Part shown: positions 50,276-59,242 of the stretch, piece by piece
Layout of the letters: each line of letters starts with the position of its first letter
Position numbering within the stretch: position 1 is the stretch's first letter
From: Nocardioides terrae
GTDB taxonomy: Bacteria; Actinomycetota; Actinomycetes; Propionibacteriales; Nocardioidaceae
Reading direction: 5' to 3'
DNA length: 64,000 bases
Assembly: GCF_900112345.1 (NCBI RefSeq)
Contig: NZ_FOLB01000001.1
Location: 248,001 to 312,000, forward strand
The notes under the pieces: model-generated
Databases searched by the model: none
What the model was told of the DNA's origin: nothing
What the model saw: only the letters and a program-made list of their open reading frames with translations
Made by a program: the position numbers and the translations under genes

Positions 50276-51454
50276 ATGACTCCTGGCCTGGGCCGTCACC
50301 GCGGCGCCGCCGCTGCGGCGTTCGCGACCCAAGGGCTGGTGTTCGTGAGCCTGACGACGCGCCTGCCGCGGTTCCGTGAGCACTGGGACCTCGGTGAGAT
50401 CGGCCTCTCCCTGCTCCTGCTGATGATCGTGCTGCTCGCCGGGGTCGGGTCGGTGGTCGCCGAGCAGCTCGCCCGGTACAGCTCGAGCGCGGCACTGCTG
50501 CGCACCGGCCTGGTCACCATCGCCGTCGCGGTGCCGGTCGCGGCGGCAGCGCCGGCGTTCGGGGTGTTCATCGGCGGGCTGGCGGTCTACGGCGTCGGCC
50601 TCGGCGTCGTCGACGCCACGACCAACATGCAGGCCGTCGCTCTCGAGCACCGCTACGAGCGCCCGATCCTGCCGTCGCTGCACGGCGCCTGGACGACGGG
50701 CGGCGTCGTCGGGGCCGGGCTCGCGCTCGCCGCGGGCGACACCCCGCTCGCCCTGACCGGGCTGGTCGCGCTCGTCCCGGCCGCGGTGGCGCTGGCGCCG
50801 TACCTCCCGCGCGACCACGGTGCGACCGGGATCGGCGACGTCGCGGCGGGCGGCGAGGGCGCGGAGGTGCCCTGGCGGCCGATCCTGCTCGTCGGCCTCG
50901 GGATGGTGCTCTTCTACATGGTGGACACCGCGGCGCAGACCTGGGGACCGACCTACCTCGACGACGTCTTCGACACGCCGCACCGCCTGGTCGCCCTGGC
51001 GACCTTCCCCTACCTGCTGGCGAGCCTCGCGACGCGGGTGGCCGGCGACCGCCTGGTGACGCGGTACGGCGCCGTGCCGGTGCTGCGGGTCGGTGCGCTG
51101 GTCGGCTGCGCGGCGCTCGCCGTCGTGGTCCTCGCCCCGACCTGGCCGGTGGCGGTCCTGGGCTTCGCCGTGCTCGGTGCCGGTGTCGCCGTCATCGCGC
51201 CGCTGAGCTTCTCGGCCGCCGCCCGGATCGCCGGCGGCGATCGCTCGCGCGTCGACGCGGTGATCGCCCGGTTCAACCAGTTCAACTACCTCGGCGCGCT
51301 GCTGGGGTCGGTCCTCACCGGCCTGGTCGGCGCGGGCAGCCTGCGGGTCGGCTTCGCGGTGCCGATGGTGCTGCTGCTGGCGATGCTGCCGCTGGCACGG
51401 GCCTTCGCACCGGCCACCCTGACGCCGGTCAGGGCCGAGCGATCCGCCGGTTGA
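50276..51454 (+). CDS. MFS transporter
   Basis: A 392-aa major facilitator with twelve predicted membrane segments. The N-terminal FATQGLVFVSLTTRLPRFRE and the DATTNMQ motif in helix 4-5 resemble the YbjJ-like group; substrate unknown. ATG 50276 has CAGTCT 6 nt upstream. The 3' end overlaps the SDR gene on the other strand by 26 bp. Confidence 0.82.
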   Translation: MTPGLGRHRGAAAAAFATQGLVFVSLTTRLPRFREHWDLGEIGLSLLLLMIVLLAGVGSVVAEQLARYSSSAALLRTGLVTIAVAVPVAAAAPAFGVFIGGLAVYGVGLGVVDATTNMQAVALEHRYERPILPSLHGAWTTGGVVGAGLALAAGDTPLALTGLVALVPAAVALAPYLPRDHGATGIGDVAAGGEGAEVPWRPILLVGLGMVLFYMVDTAAQTWGPTYLDDVFDTPHRLVALATFPYLLASLATRVAGDRLVTRYGAVPVLRVGALVGCAALAVVVLAPTWPVAVLGFAVLGAGVAVIAPLSFSAAARIAGGDRSRVDAVIARFNQFNYLGALLGSVLTGLVGAGSLRVGFAVPMVLLLAMLPLARAFAPATLTPVRAERSAG

Positions 51455-52238
51455 CCGCCCGCGACACGAGCGACGGCGCCACGTCCGCGACCACGGCCAT
51501 CACCTTGCCCGGCAGGCCCACCGCGGTGTGCACGCGCGGCGACAGCACCCGACGGAGGCCGCGCCGCGGCTGCGCCATCGCGAAGACCTCCTCGGCGACG
51601 TCGCCCGGCGTCAGGTGCACGCCCAGCGCGTCGGTGCTGGCGATGTGCAGGTCCTCCGTCATCGCGGTAGCCACGAAGAGCGGCCACACCGCCTGCACGC
51701 GGATCCCCTCGTCGCGCCACTCGATCTCGAGCGCCTCGGTCAGCCCGCGCACGGCGAACTTGCTGGCCGAGTACGACGCCAGCTCGGCCTGGCCGTAGAT
51801 CGCGCTGGCCGAGCACACGTTGATGACGCCCGACCCGGCGGTCGCCCGGAGCGCGGCGTGCGCCGCGTGGCAGCCGCTGAGCACGCCCTTGACGTTGACG
51901 TCGACCGTGCGCAGGTGTGCGTCGAGCGGCACGTCGGCGAAGCGGCCGCCGAAGAGGATCCCGGCGTTGTTGACCAGCAGGTCGAGACGGCCGCCCGAGC
52001 CCTCGGTGAAGTCGGCGATCACGGCGTCCCACTGCTCGGGCACGGTCACGTCCAGGACACCCCCGACGGCGGCAGCTGCTCCGTGCTCCGCGACCAGCTC
52101 GCGCACCGCCCGCTCGGCGCCGACGGCGTCGATGTCGTAGACGCCGACGAGCCAGCCGGCCCGCGCGAACCGCCCGACGATGGCACGCCCGATGCCCGTC
52201 GCCGAGCCGGAGACGAGGACCGCGGGTCGGGTGCTCAT
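51429..52238 (-). CDS. short-chain dehydrogenase/reductase
   Basis: A 269-aa SDR. SGSATGIG near residue 11, NNAGILFGG near 90, Ser in CSASA and YSASKFAV. D36 after the Rossmann beta-2 strand (YDID) suggests NAD(H). The C-terminal extension (VNRRIARP) is basic. The ATG overlaps the MaoC stop by 4 nt, so it works in the same transcript as the hydratase, possibly on a hydroxyacyl-CoA product. Confidence 0.86.
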   Translation of the reverse strand: MSTRPAVLVSGSATGIGRAIVGRFARAGWLVGVYDIDAVGAERAVRELVAEHGAAAAVGGVLDVTVPEQWDAVIADFTEGSGGRLDLLVNNAGILFGGRFADVPLDAHLRTVDVNVKGVLSGCHAAHAALRATAGSGVINVCSASAIYGQAELASYSASKFAVRGLTEALEIEWRDEGIRVQAVWPLFVATAMTEDLHIASTDALGVHLTPGDVAEEVFAMAQPRRGLRRVLSPRVHTAVGLPGKVMAVVADVAPSLVSRAVNRRIARP

Positions 52239-53281
52239 CGCGGGATGAGTGCCCAGTAGTCGAGGTCGAGCAGCACGCCGTCGGCGTACTTCCCGTCGTT
52301 GTCGCCACCCACCTGGCGCAGCGTCATGGACTCGTCGTGGCCCTTCGTCGCGACCAGCCGCAGCCGCAGCGCCCCGACTCCCGGGGCCTCGAGCTCGACC
52401 CGGTCGAGCACCTCGCTCCACGCGTGCACGGTGTCGCCGGCGAAGGCAGGGGACACGTGGGAGCCGGCGTTGATGGCGGCGATCAGCTGGGCGTTGGCCA
52501 GGCCGTTGAACGACAGCGCGCGGGCCAGCGAGATGATGTGGCCACCGTAGACCAGGCGCCTGCCGTCGGGGCGGGCGTCGGTGTTGAAGTGCACCTTCGC
52601 GGTGTTCTGCCACAGCCGCGTCGCCAGCATGTGCTCGGCGTCGGTGAGCGTGACGCCGTCGACGTGGTCGATCCGCTCCCCCACCTCGTAGTCGCCGAGG
52701 CGGTGCGGCTCCCCTGCGGCGCCGAAGTCGTACGCCGCGAAGGAGATACCGTGCGGGACGACCAGGTCCTCGGGTGCGACGACGGCGGCGAGGTCGGGGA
52801 CGACGATCTCGGGGGCCGGGGCGTCCACGTCGCGCTTGTGGACCATCACCCAGCGCGCCCAGTCGAGGACGACGGCGCCACGGTGGTTGGTGGCGGTGGA
52901 GCGGACCCAGACCACACCGCTGCGGCCGTTGGAGTTCTCCTTCAGGCCGATGACCTCGGAGCGGGTCGAGATGGTGTCCCCCGGACGGACCGGGTGCTGG
53001 AAGCGGCACTCGGCGTAGCCGAGGTTGGCCACGGCGTTGAGCGAGATGTCGGGGACCGTCTTGCCGAAGGCGATGTGGAAGCCGACCAGCTCCTCGACCG
53101 GGTGTCGGTCGAAGCCGAGGGAGGCGGCGAACTGTGCCGAGGACGGCACGGCGAACCGGGTCGGGTAGATCGCCCCGTAGAGGGCGCGGTCGCCCTCGGT
53201 CACGGTGCGCGGAGTGGCGTGCTCGATGACCTGGCCGAGGACGAAGTCCTCGAAGAAGTTGCCAGCGTTCGTCTTCGACAT
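52235..53281 (-). CDS. MaoC-family dehydratase, mesaconyl-CoA hydratase-like
   Basis: A 348-aa double-hotdog hydratase. The start (KTNAGNFFEDFVLGQVIEH), KTVPDISLNAVANLGYAE and ENSNGRSGVVWVRS match the Mch type known from the ethylmalonyl-CoA pathway and methylaspartate cycle. Mch hydrates mesaconyl-CoA to beta-methylmalyl-CoA. No crotonyl-CoA reductase or ethylmalonyl-CoA mutase is in the window, so the actual substrate may be another enoyl-CoA. A 12-bp palindrome lies just upstream. Confidence 0.8.
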   Translation of the reverse strand: MSKTNAGNFFEDFVLGQVIEHATPRTVTEGDRALYGAIYPTRFAVPSSAQFAASLGFDRHPVEELVGFHIAFGKTVPDISLNAVANLGYAECRFQHPVRPGDTISTRSEVIGLKENSNGRSGVVWVRSTATNHRGAVVLDWARWVMVHKRDVDAPAPEIVVPDLAAVVAPEDLVVPHGISFAAYDFGAAGEPHRLGDYEVGERIDHVDGVTLTDAEHMLATRLWQNTAKVHFNTDARPDGRRLVYGGHIISLARALSFNGLANAQLIAAINAGSHVSPAFAGDTVHAWSEVLDRVELEAPGVGALRLRLVATKGHDESMTLRQVGGDNDGKYADGVLLDLDYWALIPR

Positions 53282-53296
53282 CTGCCGTCCCTCTCT

Positions 53297-53308
53297 TACT
53301 GGCCAGTA
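53297..53308. promoter_or_regulatory. TetR-type operator upstream of MaoC gene
   Basis: TACTGGCCAGTA is a perfect 12-bp palindrome 16 nt before the ATG of the MaoC gene. The shape TACTnnnnAGTA resembles sites of TetR regulators of acyl-CoA metabolism. The regulator is not in this window unless it is the TetR at 41112. Confidence 0.55.
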
Positions 53309-53369
53309 GGCCGGCCCATCATGGCGAACCCCGTGGCGGCGGCGGTACCCGCTCAGCGGGTGGGAAACG

Positions 53370-54509
53370 TCATACCGGCGCGAGCGCGGCCTCGAGCAGG
53401 CGCGCCAGCACCTCGACGGCCTCGCGCTGCCCGACGGCGCGGCTGGCCGGCCACTCCGGCAGCCCCGGCCGGTCCGACGGCTCCGGCCGGCGCTCGGCGA
53501 GCAGCGCGCGCAACCCGTCGAACCCGTCGTGCGCCGCGGCGACCACCTCGGTCTCGGCGACCTTCGTCGGGTCCGTGCCGGGCACCTCCACCGGCGTCAG
53601 GTCGGACCACTCCCCCTCGAGGCGGAGATCGTCGGCACGGAGCTGCTCGACCATCCCGGCGGCGTAGGACCGGACCCACCGCGCGACGGGGAGACCGATC
53701 TTCGGCTCGCTCCGCGCACGCCCGCCCAGCACCCGTTTGGCGAGGAGCTCCTTGCGGACCGGCTTGCCGTCGGACGTGGCGATGCCGAGCTCGACCAGCC
53801 GGGCGTTGACCAGCTGGAGCAGCTGGGCCGACGCCGCCCCGACGGAGGCGTTGCTGACCGGGCCGGGCGCCAGCCCCGTCGGGTCGAAGCCGACGACGCG
53901 GCCGAACCGCGCGGTGAGCTCGGCGTGCGGCGCACCGGGCGGAGGTACGGCGACCAGGGTGACCGCACCGTCGCCGACCGCCTCCGCCCAGCGACGCGTG
54001 ATGCGGACCAGGTCCTGCTGCCGCCAGAAGGTGCGGCCCGCCTCGGTCAGGTGCCGGTCTCGTCGACCCGGCCGCGGTCGGGCGCGGTGGGCGCTGCGCA
54101 GGTAGTCCTCCCAGCCCCAGGCGCGACCGTTCTGGACCGTCTCCTGCCACATCGAGGCCAGCTGCCGGTTGAGGTCGCGGGCGGTGACGACGACCTCGAC
54201 CCGACGGTCGGGGAAGCTGCCGACGACGGCGGCGACCTGCCGCTTGGAGAAGGTGCCGAGGTACTCCATCGAGAGGACCGCGGTGCCGCTCCACGCCGAG
54301 ACCTGGTCGGCCAGCGCCGACCAGGCCGGGCCGTCGGCGGCGCCTGTCCGGATCACCTCCCGGACCGCGGCGACCTGGTCGCGCCACGCCTGCCCGGGGA
54401 CGAGCACCCCCTGCTCGGCGAGCACCTGCCGGTTGGCGAACAGCAGCGCCTGGAGGCTGGTCGTGCCGGACTTCATCGTGCCCACGTGGAGCACGACCCG
54501 CTGGGTCAT
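53370..54509 (-). CDS. sulfotransferase-like protein (paralogue 1)
   Basis: A 379-aa protein beginning VVLHVGTMKSGTTSLQ, with the 5'-phosphosulfate loop KSGTTS near residue 13, as in PAPS-dependent sulfotransferases. A conserved VTARDL marks the 3'-phosphate site. The body (about 330 aa) aligns with its upstream neighbour. ATGA overlap with it makes a two-gene unit. The acceptor (sugar, lipid or polysaccharide) cannot be told. Confidence 0.78.
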   Translation of the reverse strand: MTQRVVLHVGTMKSGTTSLQALLFANRQVLAEQGVLVPGQAWRDQVAAVREVIRTGAADGPAWSALADQVSAWSGTAVLSMEYLGTFSKRQVAAVVGSFPDRRVEVVVTARDLNRQLASMWQETVQNGRAWGWEDYLRSAHRARPRPGRRDRHLTEAGRTFWRQQDLVRITRRWAEAVGDGAVTLVAVPPPGAPHAELTARFGRVVGFDPTGLAPGPVSNASVGAASAQLLQLVNARLVELGIATSDGKPVRKELLAKRVLGGRARSEPKIGLPVARWVRSYAAGMVEQLRADDLRLEGEWSDLTPVEVPGTDPTKVAETEVVAAAHDGFDGLRALLAERRPEPSDRPGLPEWPASRAVGQREAVEVLARLLEAALAPV

Positions 54510-55546
54510 CGGGTCCCTTCCTGGGACTCGCGCCGCTGGACGCTCTGGGGGTCCTCGGCGACGCTGCGCCGCACCAGCTCCTCGAGTGCGTGGAGGGCCG
54601 CGTCCAGCTGGGCCTCGACGCCGACCTTCTCGGGGCTGACGCCGGCGGAGGCGACGGGCTCGAGGTCGGCCAGGTCTCCGACGACACGGACGCCGCTCGC
54701 GGCAAGGCCGGCCCGCTGCGCCTCGGCGAGGCGGCGCACCCACCGGGTGACCTTGAAGCCGAGGGCCGGCTCCGCGCGACGGTGCCGCGGAAGGATCGTC
54801 TTGGCGATGCCGAACTTCACGTGCCGGGAGTAGTCGGGCCAGGCCAGGTCCGCGACCCGGTGGTTGATCCGCTCCATCAGCTGGGCGGAGGCGGCCCCGA
54901 GCGACTCGTTGCCGCTCTCCGGCGGGGCGGCCGCCTCCGTGGGCAGTCCGACGGCTTCGCAGAAGCGCCGCCAGAGCAGCTCCGGGTCGGCTGCGGAGCG
55001 AGGCAGGGTGACGACGGTGACCGCGTCGGGGCCGACCAGCTCAGCCCACTTGCGGGTCACCGCGACCGCGTCCTGCTCGTTCCAGAAGACCTCACCGGGG
55101 CCGCGCCGATGACGGACGCCGTCGACGTACTCCCGCCACGGCCAGGTGCGGGCGTTCTTGAGGGTCTCCTGCCACATCGAGGGGATCGTCCGGCCGAGGT
55201 CGCGGACGGTGACGACGGCCTCGACCCGCGTGGACGGGAAGGACTCCACAACGGTGCGCAGCTTGTCGGCCGATGCCGAGCCCAGGAACTCCATCGAGAT
55301 GATCGCGGTGCCGGGGAAGGCGTCGATCTCGGCGACCATGGTCTCCCAGGCGCCGCCGAACTCGCCGTGGGCGCGCTGGCGCCGGCCCAGCGCGTCGCTC
55401 ACCGCGTTCACCTGGTCGCGCCACTTCGCGCCGGGGAAGAGGAACCCGGCGTCGGCCAGGCCCTCGCGCGCGGCGCCGAGCCGCGCCTGGAGGTGGCTGG
55501 TGCCGGACTTCATCAGCCCGACATGGAGGACGACGCGCTCAGCCAT
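54506..55546 (-). CDS. sulfotransferase-like protein (paralogue 2)
   Basis: A 346-aa paralogue of the preceding entry: VVLHVGLMKSGTSHLQ, VVTVRDLGRTIPSMWQET, and SNESLGAAS-type segments recur in both. It shares the same putative PAPS-binding loops and gene spacing, so the pair arose by tandem duplication. TAGCCT ends 8 nt before the ATG. The acceptor is unknown. Confidence 0.78.
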   Translation of the reverse strand: MAERVVLHVGLMKSGTSHLQARLGAAREGLADAGFLFPGAKWRDQVNAVSDALGRRQRAHGEFGGAWETMVAEIDAFPGTAIISMEFLGSASADKLRTVVESFPSTRVEAVVTVRDLGRTIPSMWQETLKNARTWPWREYVDGVRHRRGPGEVFWNEQDAVAVTRKWAELVGPDAVTVVTLPRSAADPELLWRRFCEAVGLPTEAAAPPESGNESLGAASAQLMERINHRVADLAWPDYSRHVKFGIAKTILPRHRRAEPALGFKVTRWVRRLAEAQRAGLAASGVRVVGDLADLEPVASAGVSPEKVGVEAQLDAALHALEELVRRSVAEDPQSVQRRESQEGTR

Positions 55547-55606
55547 GATGGGTCAGGCTAGCGAACCGGGGGCCGACGACCGCCGTCAGCCCGATGCCGG
55601 TGCCCG

Positions 55607-56800
55607 TCAGAGCTTGTAGTCCTTGAGCAGGCTGCGGCCGATGATCATCTTCTGGATGTCGGAGGTGCCCTCGCCGATGAGCATGAACTTGACCTCGCGC
55701 ATGAGCCGCTCGATCTCGTACTCCTTGGAGTAGCCGTAGCCGCCGTGGATGCGGAAGGAGTCCTCCACGACCTCGTTGGCGTACTCCGAGGCCAGCATCT
55801 TCGCCATCCCGGCCTCCACGTCCATCCGCCGCCCGGTGTCCTTGAGGCGGGCGGCGCGCACCATCATCGTGTGGATGGTCTCGACCTTGGTGGCCATCTC
55901 CGCGATCCGGAACAGGATCGCCTGGTGGTCGGCGATCACCTTGCCGAAGGTCTTGCGCTGCTGGGCATAGGCCACCCCGAGCTCGAAGCCGCGGATCGCC
56001 AGGCCGCAGGCGCGGGCGGCCACGTTGACGCGGCCCACCTCGACGCCGTCCATCATCTGGAAGAAGCCCTTGCCCGGCTCGCCACCCAGGATCTGCTCGG
56101 CGGCGATCTTGTGGTCCTCGAGGATCAGCTCGGTCGTCTCGACGCCCTTGTAGCCCATCTTCTCGAGCTTGCCGGGGACGGTGACGCCCTGTGCGGTCTC
56201 GCCGAACCCGGCCTCCTTCTCGACCAGGAACGTCGTCATGTTCTGGTAGACCGACTCCGCCCCCTCGTCGGTCTTGGTGAGCAGCGCGACCAGCGTCGAG
56301 GAGGCGCCGTTGGTCAGCCACATCTTCTGGCCGGTGATCGAGTAGGAGCCGTCCTCCAGCCTCGTCGCCTTGGTCGACACTGCGGAGACGTCCGAGCCCA
56401 GCGCCGGCTCCGACATCGAGAACGCGCCCCGGACCTCGCCGGTCGCCATCCGCGGCAGGTACCTCTGCTTCTGCTCGTCGGTGCCGTGCTGCATCAGCAG
56501 GTAGGCCACGATGAAGTGCGTGTTGATCACGCCCGACACCGACATCCAGCCGCGGGCGATCTCCTCGACCACCAGCGCGTAGGTGAGCAGCGACTCGCCC
56601 AGGCCGCCGTACTCCTCGGGGATCGTCAGCCCGAAGACGCCCAGCTCCTTGAGCCCGTCGATGATCTCCTGCGGGTAGGTGTCGGAGTGCTCCAGCTCCT
56701 GGGCGGCGGGGATGATCTTGTCCTCGACGAACTGGTGGATCGTCTTCAGGATCTCGTCCTGGATCTCGGTCAGACCCTCGGTCTGGGCAAGGCGACCCAT
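55607..56800 (-). CDS. acyl-CoA dehydrogenase
   Basis: A 397-aa acyl-CoA dehydrogenase of the short/medium-chain group. MSEPALGSDVS and MWLTNG contact FAD and substrate, QHQAIL-like ADHQAILFRIAEM is the dimer helix, and E377 in GEGTSDIQ is the expected catalytic base. ATG follows GAGGAGC. Separate from the sulfotransferase pair by 60 bp. It may serve branched-chain or fatty-acid breakdown. Confidence 0.9.
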   Translation of the reverse strand: MGRLAQTEGLTEIQDEILKTIHQFVEDKIIPAAQELEHSDTYPQEIIDGLKELGVFGLTIPEEYGGLGESLLTYALVVEEIARGWMSVSGVINTHFIVAYLLMQHGTDEQKQRYLPRMATGEVRGAFSMSEPALGSDVSAVSTKATRLEDGSYSITGQKMWLTNGASSTLVALLTKTDEGAESVYQNMTTFLVEKEAGFGETAQGVTVPGKLEKMGYKGVETTELILEDHKIAAEQILGGEPGKGFFQMMDGVEVGRVNVAARACGLAIRGFELGVAYAQQRKTFGKVIADHQAILFRIAEMATKVETIHTMMVRAARLKDTGRRMDVEAGMAKMLASEYANEVVEDSFRIHGGYGYSKEYEIERLMREVKFMLIGEGTSDIQKMIIGRSLLKDYKL

Positions 56801-56958
56801 CTGGTGCTCCTCGAAGTTCGGCGCTGCGTCTCGGTCGGACCCGCCCGAGGCTACCGGGCAGTAGCGTGCGTCGTCCTGTGTCGTCCTTCACACCGGTCGC
56901 GCTGGGTTAGGATCGCGGTCCGAGCCCGGAGGGGTGGATCCGGGGCGGGGAGGTCAGG

Positions 56959-58071
56959 ATGGAACGCCGAGGCGGGGCGCGACGCCGCACGCTCTCGACC
57001 ACCGAGGCCTTCCACCGACGCTTCCGCACGGCCGGCATCGCCGTCGCCGTCGTCGCGGTGCTAGCCATCGTCGGCGTGACGGTCGGCCTCCAGCGCGACT
57101 CCGACCCGACGAGCACCAGCGCCCGGCCCCGGCACACGCCGTCCGCCTCCGCCGCGCCCCTGGTCGTCGTACCCGCCGTGCACTTCGACCGGCGGATCCT
57201 GACCCTCCCGGAGATGAAGGAGAAGTTCGGCAAGCAGGGTCTCCACCTCGTGGAGTCCGACCCGACCCAGCCGACCACCTTCACCATCTCGTCCTTCAAC
57301 GTCCTGGGCTCGAGCCACACCGGCAAGAAGGGCTCGGCCGCCGGGCCGGCCCGCGCGGCCCGGGCGGGCTCGCTGGTGCGGCGCAAGGGCGTGAGCGTCG
57401 TGGGGCTCCAGGAGTTCCAGTCCAACCAGCGCGGCGCCTTCCTCGGCAACGCCGGGATGGTCGCCTACCCGTCCGCGGGCGGCCTGGACGGCGAGAACTC
57501 CATCGCGTGGGACCCCGACGACTGGTCGCTGGTCGAGGGTCACCTGGTCGACATCCCCTACTTCTTCGGCCAGCCGCGCAAGATGCCGAACGTCCTGCTC
57601 CGCAACCTGCACACCGACCGGATGGCCTGGTTCTCGAACTACCACAACCCGGCCGACGTGTTCGGCTGCAAGTGCGGCGGGCACCGCGCCGCGGCGACCG
57701 ACCGCGAGATCTCGATCGTCAGGGACCTGACCTCGAGCGGGACGCCGATGTTCACGACCGGCGACATGAACGACCGGGCCAGCTATGCCTGCAGGTACGC
57801 CGCCTCGGGGCTGCACTCCGCCGACGGTGTCAGCCGGGCCGGCGGCTCCTGCCACCTTCCGGGCAACGAGTGGATCGACTGGATCTGGGGCTCGTCGCAG
57901 GTGTCGTTCTCGCGCTACAGCCGCGACTACTCGACCCGCAACGGGCCGAAGATCTCCGACCACCCGATCATCACCGCCACGGCCACGATCGCGCCGGCCG
58001 CCGAGGCCTGCAAGAGCTACACGCGGCACGGGGACAAGTACTGGTTCTGCCCCGACCCCACCGCCGACTGA
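56959..58071 (+). CDS. endonuclease/exonuclease/phosphatase (EEP) family, membrane-anchored (paralogue A)
   Basis: A 370-aa protein. One membrane helix at 25-43 is followed by a Ser/Pro/Thr linker and an EEP fold: SSFNVLGSSHT (Asn), GLQEFQ (Glu), NYHNPAD (His), TTGDMNDR (Asp/Asn) and SDHPIIT (Asp/His). All catalytic positions of the DNase I-like family are present. An extracytoplasmic nuclease or phosphodiesterase is likely; the substrate is unknown. GGGAGG precedes the ATG. TAGGAT (56908-56913) is a possible -10. Confidence 0.82.
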   Translation: MERRGGARRRTLSTTEAFHRRFRTAGIAVAVVAVLAIVGVTVGLQRDSDPTSTSARPRHTPSASAAPLVVVPAVHFDRRILTLPEMKEKFGKQGLHLVESDPTQPTTFTISSFNVLGSSHTGKKGSAAGPARAARAGSLVRRKGVSVVGLQEFQSNQRGAFLGNAGMVAYPSAGGLDGENSIAWDPDDWSLVEGHLVDIPYFFGQPRKMPNVLLRNLHTDRMAWFSNYHNPADVFGCKCGGHRAAATDREISIVRDLTSSGTPMFTTGDMNDRASYACRYAASGLHSADGVSRAGGSCHLPGNEWIDWIWGSSQVSFSRYSRDYSTRNGPKISDHPIITATATIAPAAEACKSYTRHGDKYWFCPDPTAD

Positions 58072-58074
58072 GCC

Positions 58075-59151
58075 CTACGGCAGCATCGCGGTGACCGAGT
58101 TGACCGGGTGGTCCGTCGCGGCGTCGACCAGCGGCCCGTCATCGCTGAGGTAGCCCGAGAACGACACCCCGGCGGTCGCCAGGATCCAGTCGATCGGCGT
58201 CGGCTGCGGCGGCCGGCAGCCACCGGCGCCGTACGACCCTCCGGCGGCGAAGACCACGGGCAGCGCGGCCGCCATCTCGCAGAAGAACGTGCGCTTGGAG
58301 TTCATGTCGCCGACCAGGAACACGGGCGTGCCGTCGGCGGAGAGCGCCCGGATCGCCTCGACCTCGCGCTGGACGGCGGCGCTGCGGTAGCGGTCGTTGT
58401 TGCCGCCGCACACGGCGCAGTTGGTGGCGGGGTTGTGCACGCTGATCACCCAGAAGGTGTCCTCGGTCGCGCGCATCCGCAGCTGCACCGCCGGCGTGTG
58501 GATGGTCTGCCCGCCGAAGTAGGGGTAGGTCACGGTGCGGGCCGAGAGGAGCTCCATCGCCGACTCGCGCCAGGCGATGGTCTGCCGGCCGTCCGCCTGG
58601 TCGCTGCCGGGGCGCGGGAACATGCCCCAGCCGGCTCCCATCTGGCGCTGGAACGCCTGGGCCTGCGGCGGCTCGAACTCCTGGAAGCCCACCACGTCGA
58701 CGGCGTGGTTGGCGAGGATCCTGACCGCGTCCGACATCCGCGTGTCGTAGGGCGTCTTGATGAAGGAGTCGCCCCCCTTGCGGGTGTGCGAGGCGCCGAG
58801 CACGTTGAAGGTCGCGATGCGGAAGATGGACGGCGAGGCCGCGACCGACTGCGCCGACTGGGCGAGGCTCGACGCCTGCGATCCGGGTTGCGGCGGGACG
58901 GGGGCGGTCGTGGACGGTGTCGCGGGCAGCGTCGTCGTGGGCGCCGCGGCCGGCGTGCTCGGCGTCGGGCTGGGACCGAGCGTGGCGTGCTCGACCGGAC
59001 CGCCGGACTGCTGCGACGAGGGCGTGGCCCGGTCGTCCCCGCGTCCCCCGGCCGTGACCTGGAGGACGACCAGACCGGCGACCACGCCGACGATCGCGAT
59101 CAGGACGGCCGCGTCCAGCAGCACGGAGCGGGTCGGGCGGAGCACCGCCAC
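58075..59151 (-). CDS. EEP family protein, membrane-anchored (paralogue B)
   Basis: A 358-aa protein. The membrane helix is at about 12-32, then a long low-complexity Pro/Thr/Ser linker to about 108, then an EEP domain: ATFNVLGASHT, GFQEFE, SVHNPA, VGDMNSK, IDWILAT and ATDHPV. The catalytic set is intact. Convergent with paralogue A, with 3 bp between stops. GTG 59151 follows GGTGA. The pair probably arose by duplication with inversion. Confidence 0.82.
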   Translation of the reverse strand: MAVLRPTRSVLLDAAVLIAIVGVVAGLVVLQVTAGGRGDDRATPSSQQSGGPVEHATLGPSPTPSTPAAAPTTTLPATPSTTAPVPPQPGSQASSLAQSAQSVAASPSIFRIATFNVLGASHTRKGGDSFIKTPYDTRMSDAVRILANHAVDVVGFQEFEPPQAQAFQRQMGAGWGMFPRPGSDQADGRQTIAWRESAMELLSARTVTYPYFGGQTIHTPAVQLRMRATEDTFWVISVHNPATNCAVCGGNNDRYRSAAVQREVEAIRALSADGTPVFLVGDMNSKRTFFCEMAAALPVVFAAGGSYGAGGCRPPQPTPIDWILATAGVSFSGYLSDDGPLVDAATDHPVNSVTAMLP

Positions 59152-59242
59152 ATTGTCACCGATGCCCGGTTGCGGGGCCGACCGATCCCCTTCTGTCGCC
59201 TTAGTATCAACGGGTCCTTTACCTTCACGTCTCGGAGGAACG

